Shown here one piece after another: positions 24,726 to 33,718 of a stretch of DNA of 64,000 nt. Made by a program: the position numbers and the translations under genes. The stretch's first letter is position 1. Every line of letters starts with the position of its first letter. This DNA comes from Candidatus Woesearchaeota archaeon (GTDB lineage: Archaea; Nanobdellota; Nanobdellia; Woesearchaeales; JACPIF01), in the NCBI GenBank assembly GCA_016188215.1, contig JACPIF010000004.1:34236-98235 (forward strand). Direction: 5' to 3'. The notes under the pieces are model-generated. The model searched no databases. It saw nothing but the letters and a program-made list of their open reading frames with translations, and was not told the DNA's origin.

Positions 24726-27635
24726 TTATCCCGCGTCTCCACAAAATCTGCGGCCCCTGGTTCCCTGTGGTTCAATCCCGCTGGGAGATTCGTTAGTGCA
24801 ACTCGTTGAAGAGAGTCTGGCTGTAATATTTATATCCTCTGATTTCATAATAAAAGAGCAGGTTTGATTCATTGGATTCTCACACGGGCTTGCCATCCAG
24901 CGGAAAAACCTTGAGCCGTCAAAAGCTTCGGCCTTTATCGAGAACCTTGATGATTCTGGCCAATTTGTTTTTCCCATCTTGCAGTTATAGCCGCAGATTT
25001 CCTTCTCCAGAGTAGAGTTGTATAATATGAACTTGCCGTCGCCAGTACCCTCTTTTGTTACGGTTACTGTAAATGTCCTGGGCTTATTTAGCTCAACTTT
25101 CAGCCCTGGGCCTGGCGCGTGGGTTGCAGTGAAAGCATCAATCTTCTTCTGGATCTCGCGCTCGTTCACCGGCCCGAAATCAATCCCAAGGTCTACGCTG
25201 ACCATCAAAGATAGTTTTGCAGGCCGTATGTTCTTATGCACAAATGCGCAGCCGCCATCACTCCAGTCGCTTCCGTCAGGGAACAGGCCGAGCGCAGGAT
25301 AGCTTGCCACGGGATGCTTGTAATATGTTGTTCCAGGCATATCTTTAATGCCGGTGAAGTAATGCACTCCGCGGACACCTTCAAGGTCGCCCCATTTCCT
25401 TTTGGCTTCTTCCACGTTAGTGGCGCAGTTCGGCAAGTCATAGTATTGCATATAATCATTCCCACCATATTCCACGTATTCGTCCCCAAGGCTGCCTATT
25501 GCATGGCCGAGCTCATGAACCAGTGTCCTTCCTACAAATTCCTGCCCTCTTATAGGATCCTGCAATGAAAGAAATACTTTTCCCCCAGAAGCGTCTGAAG
25601 TTGGGAAGTTGGCAAAAGACCTGAATAGCTCCACTGATGAGACTATGACAGTGTCCCTGCTGCATGTCCTGACAAACCTCTCGTAATCGTCATAATCGGG
25701 GACAGTAAGATTGCCCACGCCTTCAAACCCTGAAGGCTCCTCGTGATGCTTATAGTCCGGAGCCAAGACCATCCAAACATTAAATTTCTGCTTGTTTTCC
25801 TTGAACGGAGAAAGGCTGAACACGCCAAGCTTATTTTGCGATATGCTTTCAAAATCCATGAGCAGGTTTATTCCCTCCTTCAGCACATTGTAATCCTTAA
25901 AACCATCGCCTACAAAGACTATGTCCAGCTTGTCTTTCGGATCGCCATTGACCCAGACTGGCTTGCAGGCTGGCTCGCCTATGCATTTGCGCACCTGTGA
26001 ATTGCATGTCCTTCCTTCTCCGCAGTCACTGTCGGAACAGCAGTCAAATTTCTGGCATTTGTGATTGTTGACAGTGCCGCATGCGCATTGCACTGGAACG
26101 CAGCCCTGTTCAGAGCATGCCTTGTCATTCGGGCATTCTGAATCGCCACTGCAGCCTGCAGTGAATTTTGCAATCACTGAATGAGCATTCTGAATCTTAA
26201 TAGTGCATTCATTCTGAGTGCCGGCGCACGAGCCGCTCCAGCTTTCAAATAACCATCCCTTTGCAGGCTCAGCTATTAGCCTGACTGTATCTCCAGGAGC
26301 ATACATCGCAGAGCAATTGTTTCCGCAATCAATCCTGCCGTCTGCAGTCTCCACCCTGCCATTCCCGACTGTCCCTGCTGAAAGCCTTGGCTCATGGCCC
26401 CCCAGCTTGCCGAAAGATATGCGCATCATCCCCCTTTCAGTATTGTATACCACCCAGAGAACAATGTCGCCATAAGCTTCGTCAATCGGGCCGGATGCGC
26501 CAACTTTATTCCAGTTTTCCAGCACCAACTTCCTCGTCCTTCCATCGGGAAACATGCCCCAGATGTTCCAGTCAATCGGTACAATCGGAAGGACTTTCCA
26601 TGTGCCGGAAGAGCTGCTGTACTGCCATGTGGCATTTGGATACAGGATAAGTTTTGTAGGAGGAACTTTCAATCTTACAGCTTCATCCCATGCATTCACT
26701 GAAGAGCCGCCCTTGGCAGAAGACAGCTCCATCGTGTATATGCGCCAGATGCCGAAAAGGTTGGCATCAAGGAGATTCTCTTTCTGGGGCTCGTCAGAAG
26801 TGTCATTGAGCACTTTCAGGATTTCATCCTTTACCTTGTCTATGGTTTCATTCTCGGTAAGGTTGCTGGCGGCTGTTTGATTTATTGGAGCGATTGGAGT
26901 GAGGTTTATGCTGGTGGCATTATCCGCCCCTATCTTTGGCTCGCCGGTTATGTTGCTCACATTAAGGATTGTTATTGGGATATCCTCAGGAGCGCTCTCA
27001 TTCGGGGGGCTTATGATGATTAACTTTGTTATGTTTTCAATGTCAGTCTCATTGCTGCCATTCAGGATCATCTTGATAAACCCGGGACCAATCATTGTCC
27101 CGTTGAAGCCAGGGCCAATCTCAACTTTTATGTATCCCGGGCCAATAGTTACATTCAAGCCAGGGCCGAGCTCAGGCGCCACAAATCCCGGGCCAATGGT
27201 TGCCTTCTTGTACCCTTCGCCAATCTCAGGCCTTGTGTAATTATCTGTAGTTGGTGCCACAAATCCCGGGCCAACCGTAGCTTTCTCATAGCCGGGGCCA
27301 ATGGTTGCATTAACGTACCCCGCGCCGATAGTAGGCGATGTGTAATTGCCATCAGATTTTGGGGCTATGTAGCCTTCGCCTGCAGTAGGAGACTTATAGC
27401 TGTTGTCTGAAGTGGGTGATGTGTAACTATTGTCTGAAGTTGGGGATTTATAGCTGCTGTCTGAGGTCGGTGAAATATAACTGCCGTCTGAAGCAGGCGA
27501 GCTGTAGGATGAGGTCTCGTTGGCAGTTGCGTAGCCAGTCAATGACGGCGGGGCAAGCAGAACGATGAGGACCAGCAGGAAAGCAGGTATACAAATATTC
27601 CACGCGTCTGAAGTTATGATTTTATGGATATTCAT
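24726..27635 (-). CDS. Secreted M64-type zinc metallopeptidase with repeat stalk
   Basis: A 969-residue surface protein. An N-terminal hydrophobic signal or anchor (residues 15-37) is followed by about 20 short tandem repeats of the forms SPTSDNSY and ATIGPGY (about 45-190), a Thr/Asn-rich linker, a WRIY-GTW-NWNK domain shared with the neighbouring lipoprotein (about 300-408), an InlB-like repeat (GWLFESWSGSCAG, about 435-490), a Cys-rich segment, and a catalytic domain with HELGHAIGSLGDEY (about 706-719). This zinc site and LDIVFVGDGF fit peptidase family M64. A second beta domain follows. The start overlaps the lipoprotein stop by 4 nt. Confidence 0.85.
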   Translation of the reverse strand: MNIHKIITSDAWNICIPAFLLVLIVLLAPPSLTGYATANETSSYSSPASDGSYISPTSDSSYKSPTSDNSYTSPTSDNSYKSPTAGEGYIAPKSDGNYTSPTIGAGYVNATIGPGYEKATVGPGFVAPTTDNYTRPEIGEGYKKATIGPGFVAPELGPGLNVTIGPGYIKVEIGPGFNGTMIGPGFIKMILNGSNETDIENITKLIIISPPNESAPEDIPITILNVSNITGEPKIGADNATSINLTPIAPINQTAASNLTENETIDKVKDEILKVLNDTSDEPQKENLLDANLFGIWRIYTMELSSAKGGSSVNAWDEAVRLKVPPTKLILYPNATWQYSSSSGTWKVLPIVPIDWNIWGMFPDGRTRKLVLENWNKVGASGPIDEAYGDIVLWVVYNTERGMMRISFGKLGGHEPRLSAGTVGNGRVETADGRIDCGNNCSAMYAPGDTVRLIAEPAKGWLFESWSGSCAGTQNECTIKIQNAHSVIAKFTAGCSGDSECPNDKACSEQGCVPVQCACGTVNNHKCQKFDCCSDSDCGEGRTCNSQVRKCIGEPACKPVWVNGDPKDKLDIVFVGDGFKDYNVLKEGINLLMDFESISQNKLGVFSLSPFKENKQKFNVWMVLAPDYKHHEEPSGFEGVGNLTVPDYDDYERFVRTCSRDTVIVSSVELFRSFANFPTSDASGGKVFLSLQDPIRGQEFVGRTLVHELGHAIGSLGDEYVEYGGNDYMQYYDLPNCATNVEEAKRKWGDLEGVRGVHYFTGIKDMPGTTYYKHPVASYPALGLFPDGSDWSDGGCAFVHKNIRPAKLSLMVSVDLGIDFGPVNEREIQKKIDAFTATHAPGPGLKVELNKPRTFTVTVTKEGTGDGKFILYNSTLEKEICGYNCKMGKTNWPESSRFSIKAEAFDGSRFFRWMASPCENPMNQTCSFIMKSEDINITARLSSTSCTNESPSGIEPQGTRGRRFCGDAG

Positions 27636-28633
27636 TGCAGATCGTCATTTGTATGGCCAAACTTCATTTGGATGATGCCGGGGTTTGCAACAGTAGGAGG
27701 CTCTACGCGGTAGATGACCCAGAAAAAGTCTATTCCGCCAAATGGCGAATACTCTATCGGGCCGTCAGCCTCTGCCTTGTTCCAGTTATGCAGTACTACT
27801 TTCTTGGCAGGGCCATATGATTCAGAGCCCCACTTTTTCCAATCATCTTCTTCAATGTCCTTAACTTCCCACGTGCCTTTTGAGTCTCCAAATTTCCAGG
27901 TTGCGTCCTTGTTTAGCTCAAGAAGCCTGAAGGATATATCACTTGCGCCCCGACCGCCTATATCGTAAAAAATAGTCTGGGAATAGATGCGCCAGTCATT
28001 GACTAAATCAGGATCTATATTGCCTTTCCCGGAAACCTGCTCCAGTGGTTTTTCAGCTGGCTGCTCAACTATCTCAAATGAGTCAACCATGCGCTGCACT
28101 TCCTTCTGAAAGTTCTGGAACTCCTCCTCATCAGCTGCAAATGAAAGGATGTATGCATTGCCGTTCCTTACAGTCCATACCTGTAAGACCCGGAGCTTGT
28201 TTCCCTGAGGGCCTGTTGAGCTGTACACCACTTTGCGGCCAGGGCTGCTGCTCAGCTGCACTTCTGCAGGATTAGATACTTCAATATCTGGCAATGCTTC
28301 TTTCAATAGGGCGAGCGCACTTGCAGTATATGCATCAAGGGATATTAACGGATCTGAAAGCTCATCCACCACTATGTTGAAACTTTCAGCAAAAGTGTCA
28401 TTAGACTTTAAAGGAGGTACAAAAACTGCAGCAATGCCTGCCTCATCTGCCTTTACAAGCCAATCTTTCGGATATTGCATCTGTATCTTATAGTACGAAT
28501 TCTGGTATACGGTGAATTCTGTTTCTGCAGGTTTCGCTTCATTTGAGTTCTGGCTAGAAGATGGAGCCTGAGGCGTGCAGCCTAATAGTATGATAAGAAG
28601 CAATAGGATTACTGGTGGTCTATTACCTTTCAA
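27632..28633 (-). CDS. Lipoprotein with PsbP-like and WRIY/NWNK domains
   Basis: A 333-residue lipoprotein with lipobox LLGC after a Leu/Ile-rich signal peptide. Residues 40-190 (YYKIQMQYPKDWLVKADEAG..MVDSFEIVEQ) look like the PsbP/DUF1795 fold often found in prokaryotic lipoproteins. Residues about 214-333 (DWRIYSQTIFYDIGG..GTWEVKDI..VLHNWNKAEADGPIE..) match a domain inside the next gene, the M64-type peptidase, whose ATG overlaps this stop codon (ATGA). First gene of a three-gene surface operon. Function unknown. Confidence 0.8.
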   Translation of the reverse strand: MKGNRPPVILLLLIILLGCTPQAPSSSQNSNEAKPAETEFTVYQNSYYKIQMQYPKDWLVKADEAGIAAVFVPPLKSNDTFAESFNIVVDELSDPLISLDAYTASALALLKEALPDIEVSNPAEVQLSSSPGRKVVYSSTGPQGNKLRVLQVWTVRNGNAYILSFAADEEEFQNFQKEVQRMVDSFEIVEQPAEKPLEQVSGKGNIDPDLVNDWRIYSQTIFYDIGGRGASDISFRLLELNKDATWKFGDSKGTWEVKDIEEDDWKKWGSESYGPAKKVVLHNWNKAEADGPIEYSPFGGIDFFWVIYRVEPPTVANPGIIQMKFGHTNDDLQ

Positions 28634-28757
28634 TAAAATCCCTCTTTTTAGTACTATTTTCCTTGATTACTCCTATATATAGATTTCGTCCACTAGTCCT
28701 CCACTTAGTCCACTAGTAGAAACTTTTATTATTGCCTGCCTGTTTGGGCACTGGAAA

Positions 28758-29744
28758 ATGGGAAATCTGCCCTTTGAAAAGGTAAAACGTGATGTTTTGG
28801 TAAAGCGGGAAGCAAACACTTCTCCAGAGTATGGCAAAAAGCCGGAAGAAAGGGCTGCTGAGGAGCGCATACAGTACTCTGTTGTCAACATTGACAAGCC
28901 GCGCGGGCCGACATCACACCAGGTGAGCGAGTACGTGCAGAAGATATTCGGCATTGACAAGGCTGGGCATTCCGGCACGCTTGATCCACATGTAACTGGT
29001 GTGCTGCCCATAGCGCTCGGCAGAGGAACAAGGATTACACAATTTCTGCTGACAGCAGGTAAAGAATATGTTGGCATCATGCATCTGCATAAAGAGGTGC
29101 CTGAGAAGGAAATAAGGGAAGCAGTTGCTAAATTCACAGGAAAACTTATGCAAAAAGTCCCCCTGAGGAGCGCGGTGAAGCGGCAGGTGCGGGAGCGTGA
29201 AGTGTACTATTTTGACATTCTTGAGATTGACGGGAAGGATGTGCTGTTTAAAGTCGGGACGCAGGCTGGGACTTACATCAGGATGATCTGCCATGATGTT
29301 GGAAAATACTTGAAAGTCGGGGCGCACATGTCTGAACTGCGGAGGACAAAGGCAGGGATGTTTGATGAGAGCACTCTAATTACATTGCAGGATCTGCAGG
29401 ATTATTTTGTATATTCAAAAGAAGGGAATGATGCGAAGCTTAGACAGGCACTGCAGCCGGTTGAGCTTGGAGTAACGCATCTTCCTAAAGTGTGGGTAAT
29501 TGACAACACGGTTGACGCGCTCTGCCACGGTACGCAACTAGCGGTGCCGGGAATTTGTAAATATAATACGGGAATCAAAGAAAAGGACACGGTTGCCCTA
29601 ATGACGCTGAAAGATGAATTAGTTGCAGTAGGGAATGCTGCCATGAGCTCTGAGCAGATTGGAAAGGAGAGCAAGGGGATTGCAGTGAGGCCAAGTGCTG
29701 TGTTTATGCAGCCGGGTGTTTATCCGAGGTATAAGAAAATATAA
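28758..29744 (+). CDS. cbf5: tRNA/rRNA pseudouridine synthase Cbf5/TruB
   Basis: Catalytic component of H/ACA RNPs and tRNA pseudouridine-55 synthase in archaea. The 328-residue protein has the TruB catalytic motif GHSGTLDPHVTG with the nucleophilic Asp, RAPL-like VPLRSAVKRQVR, GTYIRMICHDVG, and a C-terminal PUA domain ending VAVRPSAVFMQPGVYPRYKK. ATG 28758 follows an ACTTTTATT box near 28720. The upstream gap holds two copies of GTCCACTAGT-like sequence (about 28688 and 28705). Confidence 0.95.
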   Translation: MGNLPFEKVKRDVLVKREANTSPEYGKKPEERAAEERIQYSVVNIDKPRGPTSHQVSEYVQKIFGIDKAGHSGTLDPHVTGVLPIALGRGTRITQFLLTAGKEYVGIMHLHKEVPEKEIREAVAKFTGKLMQKVPLRSAVKRQVREREVYYFDILEIDGKDVLFKVGTQAGTYIRMICHDVGKYLKVGAHMSELRRTKAGMFDESTLITLQDLQDYFVYSKEGNDAKLRQALQPVELGVTHLPKVWVIDNTVDALCHGTQLAVPGICKYNTGIKEKDTVALMTLKDELVAVGNAAMSSEQIGKESKGIAVRPSAVFMQPGVYPRYKKI

Positions 29745-29846
29745 TCTGAAGTACATTATGTCATATTTACATTGAATATGAAAATAAAGAAATTCACCGT
29801 TATCTAGTATACCAAAAACCTATACCAGTATATACAAAACGTAACA

Positions 29847-29949
29847 TTTAAATATAAGCGGCATCATAAAAATTACTCCCGCGGTGGTGCGGAATCATGC
29901 TCAGGTTAATCAGTGACGACAAACAGCGATAAAAAAAGAGGTGAATATC
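29847..29949 (+). promoter_or_regulatory. ftsZ promoter and structured 5' leader
   Basis: The TATA box ATTTAAATATAAG (29847-29859) predicts a start near 29880 and a leader of about 70 nt. The leader begins with the hairpin CCGC-GGTGGT-GCGG (29879-29892) and ends with gaggtga five bases before ATG 29950. Half-sites of the TAGTATAC type occur just upstream (near 29808 and 29825). Confidence 0.5.
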
Positions 29950-31032
29950 ATGGCTATGGATTTTTTGGTGGACAACGCTCTCCAGAGTGATGCAGGCAGG
30001 AAACAGGACTTTGTTGTTGGCCAGGCTAACATCAAGGTGATTGGTGTAGGAGGAGCTGGCTGCAACATGGTCAGCTGGCTGTACAAAAAAGGAGTCAGGG
30101 GAGCAGAGATCATAGCATGCAATACTGACAAGCAGCATCTTGACATTACTGAATCTGACCGCAAGTTCCTAATCGGTAGGAATGTCACCAGAGGCTTAGG
30201 AGCAGGCGGTTTCCCGGAGAAGGGAGCACAGGCTGCACAAGAAACAATTAACGAGATCCGTGATTCTCTCAAAGCGACAGACATGGTATTTGTATGCGCA
30301 GGCATGGGCGGCGGCACCGGTACAGGAGCAGCTGCAGTAGTTGCCTCAGTTGCAAAGAGCGCAGGCTCTATTGTCATTGGAACAGTAACCATGCCTTTCA
30401 AGATTGAAAGGGCAAGGATTGACAAGGCAGAATTTGGACTGCAGCAGCTCAGGAGCGTTTCTGATACCGTAATCGTGATTGACAACAACAGGCTAGTCCA
30501 AATTGCAGGCAACCTGCCAATACAGCAGGCATTCGCAGTAGCTAATGAGCTCATATCAACAATGATTAGGGGCATTGTGGAGACTATAGCGGTTCCTTCG
30601 CTAGTCAACCTGGACTATGCTGATGTCAAGGCTATAATGACCAATGGAGGAGTGGCTGCTATCGGCGTAGGTGTGTCTGACACCAACAACAGAGTTGAAG
30701 AGGCTGTAAAAGGCGCTCTAAGCAACCCACTGCTTGAGATAAGCTATAAAGGCGCGACCGGAGCACTTATCCATGTGGAAGGCGGGCCTGACATGACACT
30801 TGATGAAGTCTCCAAGATTGGAGAGCTTGTAACTGAAAGCCTGGATGAGGATGCAAATGTCATCTGGGGTGCCAGAGTCTCGGATAGCATGAAGAAGAAG
30901 ATTGCAGTCATGACCATCATTACAGGAGTCAAAAGCCCCTGGATCATGGGAAAATCACAAGTCAAGGCAGGAGCTCACCACAGCGAAGAGTCAAGAAGGA
31001 TGAGCGAAGAGCTGGGCATCAAGTTTGTCTAG
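29950..31032 (+). CDS. ftsZ: Cell division protein FtsZ
   Basis: Tubulin-like GTPase that forms the division ring. From ATG 29950 the protein is 360 residues. Signature motifs: IKVIGVGGAGCNMVSWL, the tubulin loop FVCAGMGGGTGTGAA, and the T7 loop NLDYADVKAIMTNGGVAAIG with catalytic Asp. The short C-terminus (HHSEESRRMSEELGIKFV) could bind SepF. The gaggtga site favours ATG 29950 over GTG 29941. SepF is encoded at 14.8 kb. It is followed by a 670-nt non-coding, hairpin-rich stretch. Confidence 0.97.
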   Translation: MAMDFLVDNALQSDAGRKQDFVVGQANIKVIGVGGAGCNMVSWLYKKGVRGAEIIACNTDKQHLDITESDRKFLIGRNVTRGLGAGGFPEKGAQAAQETINEIRDSLKATDMVFVCAGMGGGTGTGAAAVVASVAKSAGSIVIGTVTMPFKIERARIDKAEFGLQQLRSVSDTVIVIDNNRLVQIAGNLPIQQAFAVANELISTMIRGIVETIAVPSLVNLDYADVKAIMTNGGVAAIGVGVSDTNNRVEEAVKGALSNPLLEISYKGATGALIHVEGGPDMTLDEVSKIGELVTESLDEDANVIWGARVSDSMKKKIAVMTIITGVKSPWIMGKSQVKAGAHHSEESRRMSEELGIKFV

Positions 31033-31149
31033 CCATCTTTTAGATTTTAATAGCAACAACAGAGATTAAGCAGGAAGAAACAACAGAGGAGCAACAAATA
31101 AAGGCAGTATCCCTTAGATGCATTCATATTCATATCCATAGCCAATTAC

Positions 31150-31632
31150 AAAAGTATGCTGCACAAAACTCTGCGAAGCAGAAGCAGCAGAACCTGTGAT
31201 TAAAAAACTATGGAGATGAAACAATCCTTGCAAGAACCACACCCTTAAAAAGTGTGGCAACTGCGGGATTTTTCATGATAAAAGAAAAATAGAAAACTAA
31301 CTAAATAAAGAGCAACTAACCAGATGAGGTAAACCTCATCTGGACTGTGAACAGTCCCCGAACAGCAAGCTAACAGCTAGAATCGGGGACATATTGAAAA
31401 GTAAAAGCCGCGAAGCGGACCAAATAAAAGCAAGATAAATTCGAAAAGCATCACCCATCACGTTCATATTGGAAATAAGCTACATTCCTCACAAAAGTGA
31501 GTGCGTAGCCAAATCCAATACTGAAAGACCTACGAAAGTAGATCTACCGCGCCAGGTTGAATTCCTGGACTAAAAGTGGCATTTACATCCATACCCTAAA
31601 AACGTATGGAATAGATGCTACTTTTTTTCTTA
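31150..31632 (+). ncRNA. Candidate structured non-coding RNA after ftsZ
   Basis: About 480 nt of A-rich linkers and clean hairpins. Examples: TGCTGC(31157-31162)/GCAGCA(31184-31189) enclosing TCTGC-gaa-GCAGA; CCACAC/GTGTGG near 31237-31257; TATTGG(31467-31472)/CCAATA(31515-31520) enclosing GCTAC/GTAGC and CTCAC-aaaa-GTGAG; a final imperfect hairpin AGTGGCAT..TCCATAC/GTATGGA..ATGC-ACT followed by T8 (31621-31628), which looks like a terminator. Three-hairpin copy 5 is embedded. No RNase P, SRP or box C/D signature was recognised, and no ORF of note is present. Confidence 0.45.
31320..31420 (+). repeat. Three-hairpin dispersed element, copy 5
   Basis: Hairpin 1 CCAGATGAGGT with turn aa and complement (31320-31343). 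Linker actgtgaaca. Hairpin 2 GTCCCCGA (31354-31361) and TCGGGGAC (31383-31390) with a 21-nt loop containing GCTAACAGCTAGAA. Hairpin 3 CCGC-gaa-GCGG (31408-31418). It lies within the structured ftsZ-MFS gap and points towards the MFS gene, which has its own TATA box at 31671-31680. Confidence 0.82.
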
Positions 31633-31704
31633 ATAATAGATTCTAGTTATAAAATATAAAGATTAGCAATCTTTTTATAGAGATGCACTTTTGGATTTTA
31701 TCTC

Positions 31705-32961
31705 ATGACGGATAAACGACATACAGGGCAGGCTGTAAAGCAAAGCAAACTGAAAGAGATGTTCTCTTCCCTCAAATACCGCAACTTCAGGCTGCTCTGG
31801 TCAGGAGTGGTCATCTCAACAACAGGGGATTTCATTGAATTAGTTGCGCTGAACTGGCTGGTATATGAATTAACTGGATCTGCCTTTTATCTTGGCATGT
31901 TTAATCTGGCTAGAGCATTGCCAGTCCTGTTTTTTACGCTAATAGCAGGAACTTTAGCTGACAGGTATGAAAGAAGAAAACTGATGCTCTATTCACAGGG
32001 GACAGCAATGATTCTTTCTGGTATACTGGCATTCCTTGCATTTACAGGCAGGATTAATGTTTATAGCTTGATTTCAATCGGCATTCTTCAGGGCGTGGCA
32101 AATTCATTTAACCTGCCCATCAGGCAATCTTTGATTCCAGAGCTTGTGCCCAGAGATCAGATAGCTAATGCAATTGCTTTGAACGGCGCATTCTTCAATC
32201 TGACTTTAGTATTAGGGCCTGCATTGGGCGGCATTATTATAGCCAGCCTTGGTGTTCCCTTGGCGCTTTTGATTAATGCCCTTAGTTTTATAGCTGTTCT
32301 TTGGGCTTTGTTTAGCATGAAGATACCCAGGATAGAAAGGAAGCATGACAAAACTTTGTTTGAAAGCTTGAAAGAGGGCATCAGATATATACTGAACCAT
32401 AGAACTATACTAACCATTCTAAGCTTCTATTTCCTAATGATAGCTATAGGAATGCCATATAACACCCTCTTGCCTGTGTTTGCCAAAGACTACTTTCATT
32501 TAGAAGCATCAGGATATGGCTTCCTGTTTGCCATAGGAAGCTTAGGAGGTTTGCTGGGAGCATTAGCAGCGGGCATGAGGAACAAGGAGCATGTAAAGAA
32601 AGCTACAACTTATGCCTTTACAGGTTTTGGATCTTTATTAATAATATTCGGCATTGCTGCCCTTTTTACGAACTATATCTTCCTATTTGTCTTATTGCTT
32701 GTATTGATGGGCTTTTCATTGACAACCTTCTATATATCCAATAATACCAGCATCCAGCTCCTGGTTGAAGATGCTTATAGGGGGAGAGTTGTGAGCACCA
32801 TATTCCTAGGCTTGGGATTAACCTCAATAGGAAACTTCTTTATCGGGACACTTGCTGAACTGTTCAGTGCACCTGTCGCCTATATTATCATAGGAGGGAT
32901 ATTGATGGTTGCAAGCTTATTCTTCATGTATTTAACAAGAGAAAGCGTATTCCATGACTAA
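31705..32961 (+). CDS. MFS transporter (MFS_3/EntS-like)
   Basis: A 418-residue membrane protein with 12 predicted helices. The MFS motif A appears as GTLADRYERRKLM after TM2, and the second half has the matching turn. The sequence resembles the exporter branch that includes EntS, so efflux of a small molecule is likely, but the substrate is not predictable. The ctttttatag box (31671-31680) lies about 29 nt before ATG 31705, so it is leaderless. Adenine- and thymine-richer than the preceding genes. Convergent with the receiver-like gene, stop codons 1 nt apart. Confidence 0.9.
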   Translation: MTDKRHTGQAVKQSKLKEMFSSLKYRNFRLLWSGVVISTTGDFIELVALNWLVYELTGSAFYLGMFNLARALPVLFFTLIAGTLADRYERRKLMLYSQGTAMILSGILAFLAFTGRINVYSLISIGILQGVANSFNLPIRQSLIPELVPRDQIANAIALNGAFFNLTLVLGPALGGIIIASLGVPLALLINALSFIAVLWALFSMKIPRIERKHDKTLFESLKEGIRYILNHRTILTILSFYFLMIAIGMPYNTLLPVFAKDYFHLEASGYGFLFAIGSLGGLLGALAAGMRNKEHVKKATTYAFTGFGSLLIIFGIAALFTNYIFLFVLLLVLMGFSLTTFYISNNTSIQLLVEDAYRGRVVSTIFLGLGLTSIGNFFIGTLAELFSAPVAYIIIGGILMVASLFFMYLTRESVFHD

Positions 32962-32962
32962 G

Positions 32963-33295
32963 CTATTGCAGTATCTGCGGCAGCTTTATTGTAAATGCCG
33001 AGCGTGGCATAATCTCATCAATACCAACTTCTTTCGCTTTCTTTATTAAGTCAGTCTGCACATGAGAAACGTAAGCTACTATCCTAGCCTTTGAATTCTC
33101 TTTGATAAGCTTGGCAGTTTCCACAAGATTAAATCCTGCATTCAAGTCCCATATTATTAAAGTAGGATTTTCTTTTAGAGCAGGTGCTAATGTTTCTTTG
33201 TCAGGAACAATCTTGATAGGCTTGCCGAGCAGGGCTGCGGTTGTCTCTATCTTAGTCTGGAAGAAGAGGTCGTTGCAGATTACTAGAGTAGCCAT
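32963..33295 (-). CDS. Degenerate CheY-like receiver domain protein
   Basis: A stand-alone 110-residue domain with the alternating pattern of response-regulator receivers: LVICND at strand 1, TLIIWDLN with the possible phospho-acceptor Asp at strand 3, RIVAYVS at strand 4 and MPRSAF at strand 5. The usual acidic pair at strand 1 is a single Asp and the strand-5 Lys is Arg, so phosphotransfer may be lost. No histidine kinase is nearby. Role unknown, possibly protein-protein signalling. Confidence 0.65.
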   Translation of the reverse strand: MATLVICNDLFFQTKIETTAALLGKPIKIVPDKETLAPALKENPTLIIWDLNAGFNLVETAKLIKENSKARIVAYVSHVQTDLIKKAKEVGIDEIMPRSAFTIKLPQILQ

Positions 33296-33326
33296 TAAAA
33301 CATGAATAGAAATATACTATTTAGAA

Positions 33327-33704
33327 TTATCGCTTCTCAACAATGAAAGCAGTGCCGCCGAAATCCACAAAAGTGATTTCGTCGCCCTCATTTAAGTTGC
33401 CCACCAAGTCTTCATGGTATTCTGCATCCAATGTCTCGTAAGAATACAAATCCATTATTTGCATTTTGTCTTCTGCCTTAGAGATGACCTGGCCGTGCTT
33501 CCGGATAATCTCAAGGTCCTGCACGAAATCATGCGGAGGGGCGGTAAAGCTTTCATTAACGCCAGAGAACAAGCCATGCACAGAAACCTTTACCTTAGTA
33601 TGGGTATGAGTGCCGGTAACGACACTAACTACCTCTTTCACCATGTACGGCTCTCCTTTATGCAGGATGTATGAGCCTTTCTTGAGCTTTTTGACTTCTA
33701 GCAC
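33327..33704 (-). CDS. Translation factor IF5A without hypusine lysine
   Basis: A 125-residue two-domain aIF5A homologue: an SH3-like N-domain (MLEVKKLKKGSYILHKGEPY) and an OB-fold C-domain (KMQIMDLYSYETLDAEYHED). In the family the hypusine-bearing Lys lies in a loop of the form SKPGKHGxAK; here the aligned loop reads VVTGTHTHTKVKV. The modified Lys is replaced by Thr, although the flanking Gly and His remain. If the sequence is right, the factor cannot be hypusinated at the normal position. Upstream lies a 42-codon small ORF on the same strand. Confidence 0.88.
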   Translation of the reverse strand: MLEVKKLKKGSYILHKGEPYMVKEVVSVVTGTHTHTKVKVSVHGLFSGVNESFTAPPHDFVQDLEIIRKHGQVISKAEDKMQIMDLYSYETLDAEYHEDLVGNLNEGDEITFVDFGGTAFIVEKR

Positions 33705-33718
33705 TATGAGTTTAGCGA

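Noticed and set aside
31150-31630. RNase P RNA or SRP RNA in the ftsZ-MFS gap.
   Set aside because: The conserved RNase P core sequences and the SRP helix 8 signature were not found; left as an unassigned structured RNA candidate.
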